From the NCBI GenBank assembly GCA_016462305.1, contig JAEMTM010000021.1, positions 1 through 10,713 of the forward strand: a stretch of 10,713 bases of DNA, given 5' to 3'. Source of the stretch: Sphingomonadaceae bacterium. GTDB taxonomy: Bacteria; Pseudomonadota; Alphaproteobacteria; Sphingomonadales; Sphingomonadaceae. The position numbers and the translations under genes were made by a program. The notes under the pieces are model-generated. The model worked only from the letters and a program-made list of their open reading frames with translations, made no database searches and had not been told where the DNA came from. Positions 5,924-10,713 of the stretch are shown piece after piece (the stretch's first letter is position 1; the number at the start of each line of letters is the position of its first letter).

Positions 5924-8377
5924 TCAAGCGTTGCGGGGCGTATCGCGCGCTTGTGCTTTTTTGGTCTTGAGACTGGCGATGCTTTCCCACGGCGCGTCTG
6001 GCCAATTATGCTTGGGATAACGCCCGCGCATTTCTTTGGCAACATCACGCCAGCTTCCGCGCCAGAATTCGGGCAGGTTGCGCGTGGTCTGAATGGAACG
6101 ACCAGCAGGGGATGTGAGGCTGAGAACGAGAGGTATGCGGTCAACACCCACCAACGGGTGCGTATCAAGGCCGAACAAAGCCTGCACGCGCAATTCGACG
6201 GTTGGGCCGGCTTCGGCGGCATAATCGATATTGTGCTCGGTTCCGGCGGGGCTTTTGAACGACGCGGGCGCGATTTGGTCAATGCGGGTCCGCACGTCCC
6301 AACCAAGCATATTGTCGAGTGCTTGCGCCAAAGCCGATGGCGCAACGTCCCGCAAGCGGCTCACCTTGCCCAGCAAGGGCAGAAGCCATTGTTCCGCACT
6401 GTGCGCCAAAGCATCGTCGCTGAGCGCCGCAATACCGGCAAACAGCGCGCGTTCCCGAAGCGCACGAGCCGAAACTGACCAAGGCAGCACGTCGATCCCG
6501 ATATCGCGCACAGCGGCTAACAAAGCGTTGGCAACGGCCTGCGGATTGGGTTTTTCAACGCGCCCCTCGCTCAGCACAATCGCGCCAAGCCGCCGCTGCA
6601 TGCGTGCCTCCACGCGGTCTGCGCTTTTATCGTAAGACAATATTTCCTGACTGACGATTCGATGCGCAAATCGACCCATGATTTCCGGCTCGGTCAGCGC
6701 CGCCGCCGACAATATACGCGCCCCCGATGCCGCACCTTGCACATCGGCCACAGCAAGCCATTGGGCGCGTGCGAGAGGCGATGCTGCGTCAAGCTGAAGC
6801 CCGCGGCCCATTGCGCTGATCCATTTCTCGCCCTTAGGGTCGCGACGCTTCGCTATGCGCTCAGGAAATGCTGTGGCGATCAGGCCGCCGATGCTCAGGG
6901 GTTCGACCCCGCCATTACCGCTACACAGCCGCGCAATGCGCTGCGCCAGCTTGCGTGCGGCTTCTGCCTTTGGCCCGCGTTCACGCACGAAGCGTTCATA
7001 GCGTGCGTCAATGTCCTCACTTTGCCCGCCCAGACCGCGCTCTTGCATCAGGACTGCCAACATCGCTGCGTCCTGCGCTTGCCCGCTATCGGCGGCGGTC
7101 ACGACCATATGCGCAAGGTTCGGCGGTAAAGGCAGGCTGGCAAGCGTGGTTCCGTGCGCCGTAATCCGTCCCTGCGCGTCCAATGCGTCCACCGACAGCA
7201 ACAGCTTACGCGCTTGCTGCACGGCGGCGGCAGGCGGCGGATCAAGCCAACGGAGTTTCGCAGGATCATTTTCGCCCCAGCGCGCACAATCGAGCAGCAC
7301 AGGCGCAAGGTCGCTTTCAAGAATCTCGGGCGGGTCGAATGGCGGCAGGCCCCCATTGCCCGCCGCCTCCCACAGCCGATAGGCAACCCCTGCCTGTTGG
7401 CGCGCGGCACGCCCGGCGCGCTGTGTTGCGGCAGACAGGCTTGCACGCTCGGTAACTAAACGCGTGACGCCAGCTGCTTGGTCAAAGCGGGCGCGTCGTG
7501 CAAGGCCGCTGTCGACCACCACACGCACCCCATCAATGGTCAGGCTGGTCTCGGCAATGTTTGTGGCGAAAATGATCTTGCGGCGGCCTTGCGCGTCACG
7601 GCGGACCGCAAGCCGCTGGGCCACGGGATCAATCTGCCCATGCAGCCTGTGTACGACGACATCGGACCCGCAATCGCCCAAAATGTCAAAGGCACGGTCA
7701 ATCTCACGCACGCCGGGCAGGAATGCCAATATGTCGCCATGCTGTTCCGACAGCGCCTGACGCAATATGCGCACAATGTCGGTTTCAATCGGTAATTCGG
7801 TCCTGCGGCCGACATAAAGATATTCCAATGGCCATCTTTTGCCTTCGCTTTCCAGTACAGGCGCGTTGTCCATCAATGTTGAAAAACGCGCCCCATCCAA
7901 AGTCGCCGACATTGCCAGCAAGCGCAGATCAGGCCGGAAAGCGGCCTGCGCCTCCAACGCCAGCGCGAGGCCGAAGTCGCTATCAATGCTGCGTTCGTGG
8001 ACTTCGTCAAACAGCACAGTTGAAACGCCCGATAATTCGGGGTCGCCGATGATCCGGTTGCGAAAAATGCCCTCGGTCATTACCAATATGCGGGTGTTGG
8101 GGCCATGCTTGCTATCGAGCCGTGTCGCGTATCCAACCCGTCCGCCGACCGTTTCGCCCAAATTTTCGGCTATACGTTCCGCCGCCATGCGTGCGGCCAA
8201 GCGGCGCGGTGACAGCAGCAGGATTTGCCCGTCGCAATATGGCTCATCCAATAAAGCGGGCGCGACCATACTGGTCTTACCCGCACCCGGCGGGGCGATA
8301 AGAACGGCGTTGGGCGCCGCGCGCAACGATGCCAGCAAATCGGGCATCACCGCCATGACAGGCAATGCTTCGGTCAT
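5924..8377 (-). CDS. hrpB: ATP-dependent helicase HrpB (DEAH family)
   Basis: This is a complete HrpB of 817 residues, a DExH/DEAH helicase family protein whose cellular role in most bacteria is unclear. I chose ATG 8377 because the start MTEALPVMAVMPDLL then lines up with the E. coli protein start as I recall it. An in-frame TTG at 8410, overlapping the upstream stop, would add 11 residues; neither has a good ribosome binding site. Motifs from the ATG: Walker A APPGAGKTS with K34, SPRRLAARMAAERI, DEVH 124-127, SAT 157-159, ATNIAETSLTIDGV (motif V) and QRAGRAAR at 319-326 (motif VI, where the family norm is QRxGRAGR). The second half holds the helicase-associated HA2-like region and the HrpB-specific C-terminal domain (WPDAPW, RGRYPKHNW). 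It is downstream of the polyprenyl synthase and upstream of the NDUFS4-like gene, all on one strand. Confidence 0.95.
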   Translation of the reverse strand: MTEALPVMAVMPDLLASLRAAPNAVLIAPPGAGKTSMVAPALLDEPYCDGQILLLSPRRLAARMAAERIAENLGETVGGRVGYATRLDSKHGPNTRILVMTEGIFRNRIIGDPELSGVSTVLFDEVHERSIDSDFGLALALEAQAAFRPDLRLLAMSATLDGARFSTLMDNAPVLESEGKRWPLEYLYVGRRTELPIETDIVRILRQALSEQHGDILAFLPGVREIDRAFDILGDCGSDVVVHRLHGQIDPVAQRLAVRRDAQGRRKIIFATNIAETSLTIDGVRVVVDSGLARRARFDQAAGVTRLVTERASLSAATQRAGRAARQQAGVAYRLWEAAGNGGLPPFDPPEILESDLAPVLLDCARWGENDPAKLRWLDPPPAAAVQQARKLLLSVDALDAQGRITAHGTTLASLPLPPNLAHMVVTAADSGQAQDAAMLAVLMQERGLGGQSEDIDARYERFVRERGPKAEAARKLAQRIARLCSGNGGVEPLSIGGLIATAFPERIAKRRDPKGEKWISAMGRGLQLDAASPLARAQWLAVADVQGAASGARILSAAALTEPEIMGRFAHRIVSQEILSYDKSADRVEARMQRRLGAIVLSEGRVEKPNPQAVANALLAAVRDIGIDVLPWSVSARALRERALFAGIAALSDDALAHSAEQWLLPLLGKVSRLRDVAPSALAQALDNMLGWDVRTRIDQIAPASFKSPAGTEHNIDYAAEAGPTVELRVQALFGLDTHPLVGVDRIPLVLSLTSPAGRSIQTTRNLPEFWRGSWRDVAKEMRGRYPKHNWPDAPWESIASLKTKKAQARDTPRNA

Positions 8378-8406
8378 GTTCAGCGCGGACGGCACCGCTT
8401 CATCCG

Positions 8407-9420
8407 TCAATATGCGCGGGCTATTGCGAACTTCACTGCCTCAGTCAGCGCAGATTTGGCTTCGCCTGCGGGGAAATGCGCAATCGCATCTATTGCACGC
8501 TGACCATAATGCCGCGCCCGATCCAATGTGTCGTCAATGGCACGATGCGCACGCAACAATGCACGAGCATGGGCCAAATCGGCGTCACTCACCCGGTTGC
8601 CAAGCATCGCGTCGCGCCAGAATTTCTGCTCTTCGGCGTTGCCACGGCAATGCGCGAGAATGACGGGCAGCGTAACCTTGCCATCGCGGAAATCGTCGCC
8701 GCTGTCCTTGCCCATGGTCGCGCCGTCGGAGACATAGTCGATGGCATCGTCCACAAGCTGAAACGCAATGCCAAGATTGCGGCCAAAGGCATCCAGCGCC
8801 ATTTCCTGCGCCTCCCCGCTTTCGGCGACAACCGCAGATATCCGGCACGCCGCAGCAAACAAAGCCGCCGTTTTCGAACCAATGATGTCGAGATATTTTT
8901 CCTCAGTCGTCGAAATTTGCCGCTGTGCAGTCAACTGGTGGACTTCGCCCTCTGCAATAACCGCCGACGCATTTGAAAGGATTTTAAGAACCTTGAGCGA
9001 ACCATCCTCGACCATCAGTTCAAACGACCGGCTGAACAGAAAATCGCCGACAAGCACAGCCGCTGGGTTCCCGAAAATCAGGTTCGCAGCAGTCTTGCCC
9101 CGTCGCATGTCGCTGCCGTCGACAACATCATCATGCAGCAAGGTAGCGGTGTGAATAAACTCTACGGCTGCGGCCAGCTTATGATGACGATCACCAGGAT
9201 AATCCAGCAACTGCGCGCAGGCCAAGGTAAGCATTGGCCGCATTCGTTTGCCGCCGCCGGCAATTAAATGGCCAGCCAGTTCGGGAATAAGCGGGATTTC
9301 GGACTGCATACGGTCAAGAATAACCGCATTGACCTTATTCATAGCCAAAGCGACCAATTTCAAGATTGGATCGAGCGATGGTGCCTGATGTCCGCCGATT
9401 TTATGGATAGTTGCCGTCAT
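8407..9420 (-). CDS. ispB: Long-chain polyprenyl diphosphate synthase (octaprenyl/decaprenyl type)
   Basis: This 337-residue trans-prenyltransferase adds isopentenyl units to an allylic diphosphate to make the ubiquinone side chain. The first aspartate-rich motif is D97-D-V-V-D101 within LLHDDVVDGSDMRRGK, and the second is D224-D-A-I-D228. GGKRMRP (56-62), HQLTAQ and GSKTAALFAA are further family blocks. The fifth residue before the first motif is Ala (TATLLHDD), a small residue that leaves the chain-length pocket open, so a long product (C40-C50) is expected rather than farnesyl or geranylgeranyl. A Q10-producing alphaproteobacterium would fit decaprenyl diphosphate, but this is inferred. 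The start ATG at 9420 has no clear ribosome binding site. The gene is divergent from the chorismate mutase gene and is first in a run with hrpB and the NDUFS4-like gene. Confidence 0.94.
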   Translation of the reverse strand: MTATIHKIGGHQAPSLDPILKLVALAMNKVNAVILDRMQSEIPLIPELAGHLIAGGGKRMRPMLTLACAQLLDYPGDRHHKLAAAVEFIHTATLLHDDVVDGSDMRRGKTAANLIFGNPAAVLVGDFLFSRSFELMVEDGSLKVLKILSNASAVIAEGEVHQLTAQRQISTTEEKYLDIIGSKTAALFAAACRISAVVAESGEAQEMALDAFGRNLGIAFQLVDDAIDYVSDGATMGKDSGDDFRDGKVTLPVILAHCRGNAEEQKFWRDAMLGNRVSDADLAHARALLRAHRAIDDTLDRARHYGQRAIDAIAHFPAGEAKSALTEAVKFAIARAY

Positions 9421-9507
9421 AATCTGATCGCTGTGACGCGCACGGCGTGGATAGGCAAGTGCAAATGGCGTATTTCCTCTTGTCGGTTGCGGTCAACATC
9501 GGCACAG
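9421..9507. promoter_or_regulatory. Divergent promoter region between polyprenyl synthase and chorismate mutase
   Basis: This 87-nt spacer must hold both promoters unless transcription starts inside a gene. On the minus strand, TTGACC (9496-9491) followed after 16 nt by AATACG (9474-9469) is a modest sigma70-like match directed at the polyprenyl synthase. No good match was found for the plus-strand gene. Neither start codon has a Shine-Dalgarno sequence, so leaderless or weakly initiated translation is possible. Confidence 0.3.
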
Positions 9508-9804
9508 ATGACATCAATGAACGACGCAGACGCCCTCGCCCGCTTTCGCGACAGCATCGATAACATTGATGCTGCGTTGGTTTTCATGCTCGCCGAGCGG
9601 TTCAAGATAACGCAGGCGGTGGGGGAGTTTAAGGCGCAGTCATCGCTGCCACCCGCAGACCCCGCACGCGAAGAACGGCAGATACAGCGGCTTCGGCAAT
9701 TGGCACGTGACGCCAAACTTGATCCTGATTTCACCGAGAAATTCTTGCGCTTCATCATTGACGAAGTCATCCGCCATCATCAACAAATCCGCGACGGAAG
9801 TTAA
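9508..9804 (+). CDS. Chorismate mutase (AroQ type, monofunctional)
   Basis: This 98-residue all-helical enzyme converts chorismate to prephenate for phenylalanine and tyrosine synthesis. The reading frame is open further upstream, but the family begins at this ATG (MTSMND); a second ATG at 9517 is also possible. Active-site residues match E. coli AroQ/PheA-CM with a constant offset of 3: R14, R31, K42, D51, R54 and E55, seen in RFRDSIDNID, AERFKIT, GEFKAQ and PADPAREERQ. The position equal to E. coli Gln88 reads His91, with Gln92 next to it (VIRHHQQI); a one-residue shift in the last helix could restore the contact. There is no fused dehydratase, dehydrogenase or DAHP-synthase domain and no signal peptide, so it is a cytoplasmic stand-alone mutase. 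It is divergent from the polyprenyl synthase and its stop codon directly abuts that of the convergent histidine kinase. Confidence 0.92.
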   Translation: MTSMNDADALARFRDSIDNIDAALVFMLAERFKITQAVGEFKAQSSLPPADPAREERQIQRLRQLARDAKLDPDFTEKFLRFIIDEVIRHHQQIRDGS

Positions 9805-10713
9805 TCAACTTGTCGCTTTTGGTAAGCGTAGTCTGACCAAAAGTCCGCCAAGATCCTCACTTTTTTCCAACGCGACAGTCCCGCCATAAATTTCGACAAC
9901 GTCGCGGACGATCGCGAGACCAAGGCCAGTACCAGGCTTGCCAGTATCCAGCCGCGCACCGCGATCAAACAGCCGTTCACGTTCGCTTTCGGGTATGCCT
10001 TGTCCGTCATCCTCAATGATCATTTCCACAAAATCGCCAGCATCCTCGACAGTCACAAACACGCTGCCGCCGCCATATTTGGCCGCGTTTTCGATCAGGT
10101 TCCCAAGCATTTCATCCAAATCCTGCCGTTCCACCCGTGCGGCAATTGCTTTGTCTCCGGCCATATCGAGTCGGACATGCGCATAAAGCCGGCCGACCGC
10201 GCGCTCCACCGCTTCCAAGCTGCCCCAGACCACCGCGCGGCTGTGGCTGTGTCCCCGGCGGCCAACGGCGCGGGCGCGGGCCAAATGATGGTCCACCTGA
10301 CGCCGCATCGTTGTGGCTTCGCGGATGACCGTTTCCGACATATCGGGGGCATGCGCGGTCGCGCTATTCATGATGACCGTTAATGGCGTCTTGAGCGCAT
10401 GCGCAAGGTTACCCGCATGACGGCGCGATTCCTCCGCCTGTTTCTCATTATAGTCGAGCAAGGCGTTCAATTCATTGACCATCGGCATCACTTCGTCGGG
10501 CAAGGCATCTGTCACCCGGCTTTCCTGACCGCTGCGCATCTGCGCAATCGCTTTACGGACGGCACGTAAGGGCCAAAGGCCATAAAATGTCTGTAATACC
10601 GCCAAAATGATAAGGCCAAGCGCTAACAACATAAAGCTGGTGACGAGAACGGACCGTAGCTCGATAATTTGCCCATCAAGGCTGTCACGGCTTTGCGCGA
10701 CCATGAAGGTCCA
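9805..10713 (-). CDS. PhoQ-like membrane sensor histidine kinase, C-terminal part
   Basis: The frame stays open to the right edge (codons W-T-F precede the first Met at 10704), so the sensor domain and true start lie outside the window. Counting from that Met, a membrane helix spans about 18-40 (SVLVTSFMLLALGLIILAV). A HAMP linker follows, beginning at WPLRAVRKAI. The phosphoacceptor is H102 in NLAHALKTPLTVI. The ATP-binding domain shows the N box LIENAAKYGG with N206, the G1 box DDGQGIP at 232-238 and the G2 box GTGLGLAI starting at 258. The variant HALKTPL (rather than HELRTPL) is typical of PhoQ-like kinases and several alphaproteobacterial sensors. A response-regulator gene would be expected just upstream, beyond the edge. 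The signal cannot be inferred because the periplasmic domain is missing. Confidence 0.93.
   Translation of the reverse strand, partial: WTFMVAQSRDSLDGQIIELRSVLVTSFMLLALGLIILAVLQTFYGLWPLRAVRKAIAQMRSGQESRVTDALPDEVMPMVNELNALLDYNEKQAEESRRHAGNLAHALKTPLTVIMNSATAHAPDMSETVIREATTMRRQVDHHLARARAVGRRGHSHSRAVVWGSLEAVERAVGRLYAHVRLDMAGDKAIAARVERQDLDEMLGNLIENAAKYGGGSVFVTVEDAGDFVEMIIEDDGQGIPESERERLFDRGARLDTGKPGTGLGLAIVRDVVEIYGGTVALEKSEDLGGLLVRLRLPKATS

Noticed and set aside
8378..8410. TTG start at 8410 for HrpB, overlapping the upstream stop
   Set aside because: It is possible through translational coupling, but the extra 11 residues have no counterpart in the E. coli protein start as I recall it; ATG 8377 fits the family N-terminus.
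7839..8663. Plus-strand open frame of 274 codons antisense to hrpB and the polyprenyl synthase
   Set aside because: Long antisense frames are expected opposite GC-rich genes. It spans the boundary of two well-supported genes and shows no domain or start signal.
9268..9507. Upstream in-frame extension of the chorismate mutase, adding 80 residues
   Set aside because: The extension overlaps the start of the polyprenyl synthase gene on the other strand and has no family likeness; the AroQ domain begins at about 9508-9517.
1..10713. Defence island, toxin-antitoxin pair, CRISPR array, insertion sequence or prophage
   Set aside because: All substantial gene space is explained by housekeeping, transport and envelope families. 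I saw no spaced direct repeats, transposase or integrase motifs, or terminal inverted repeats.

Overview
The window looks like an ordinary chromosomal stretch of an alphaproteobacterium, most likely a sphingomonad (Sphingorhabdus/Sphingopyxis-like). Evidence for this is a mid-50s GC content (estimated by eye), a stand-alone NDUFS4-type complex I accessory subunit, a long-chain (Q10-type) polyprenyl diphosphate synthase, a short AroQ-type chorismate mutase and a sensor kinase with the HALKTPL H-box. I see no insertion sequence, phage gene, CRISPR array, tRNA or rRNA. The genus is inferred from protein character alone.

Layout: (1) 1-1367, minus strand: a polyamine-type ABC transporter, with the solute-binding lipoprotein (potD-like) followed after 3 nt by the first 84 codons of a PotB-type permease that runs off the left edge. 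(2) 1506-2708, minus: a secreted or membrane-anchored class C beta-lactamase-like serine hydrolase. (3) 2709-2960: a divergent intergenic region with four short palindromes just before lemA. (4) 2961-5595, plus: a tight four-gene run of a LemA lipoprotein, a secreted TPM-domain protein with a Gly-rich tail, a membrane protein carrying a split TPM domain, and a Nudix hydrolase. (5) 5592-9420, minus: a polycistron transcribed in the order polyprenyl diphosphate synthase, HrpB helicase, NDUFS4-like protein. (6) 9508-9804, plus: chorismate mutase. (7) 9805-10713, minus: a sensor histidine kinase whose N-terminus lies beyond the right edge.

How the genes work together: groups 1 and 4 are clear co-transcribed units. 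Group 5 places a gene for the ubiquinone side chain and a gene for a subunit of the enzyme that uses ubiquinone on either side of an unrelated RNA-helicase-like gene. The region is compact: two convergent pairs meet with a 4-nt overlap (5592-5595) or no gap (9804/9805), leaving no room for terminators. I found no convincing new defence or mobile system. The points most worth a second look are the lemA-TPM-TPM-Nudix operon and its palindrome-rich leader, the altered ligand-site residues of the PotD-like protein, and the synthase/helicase/complex I grouping.
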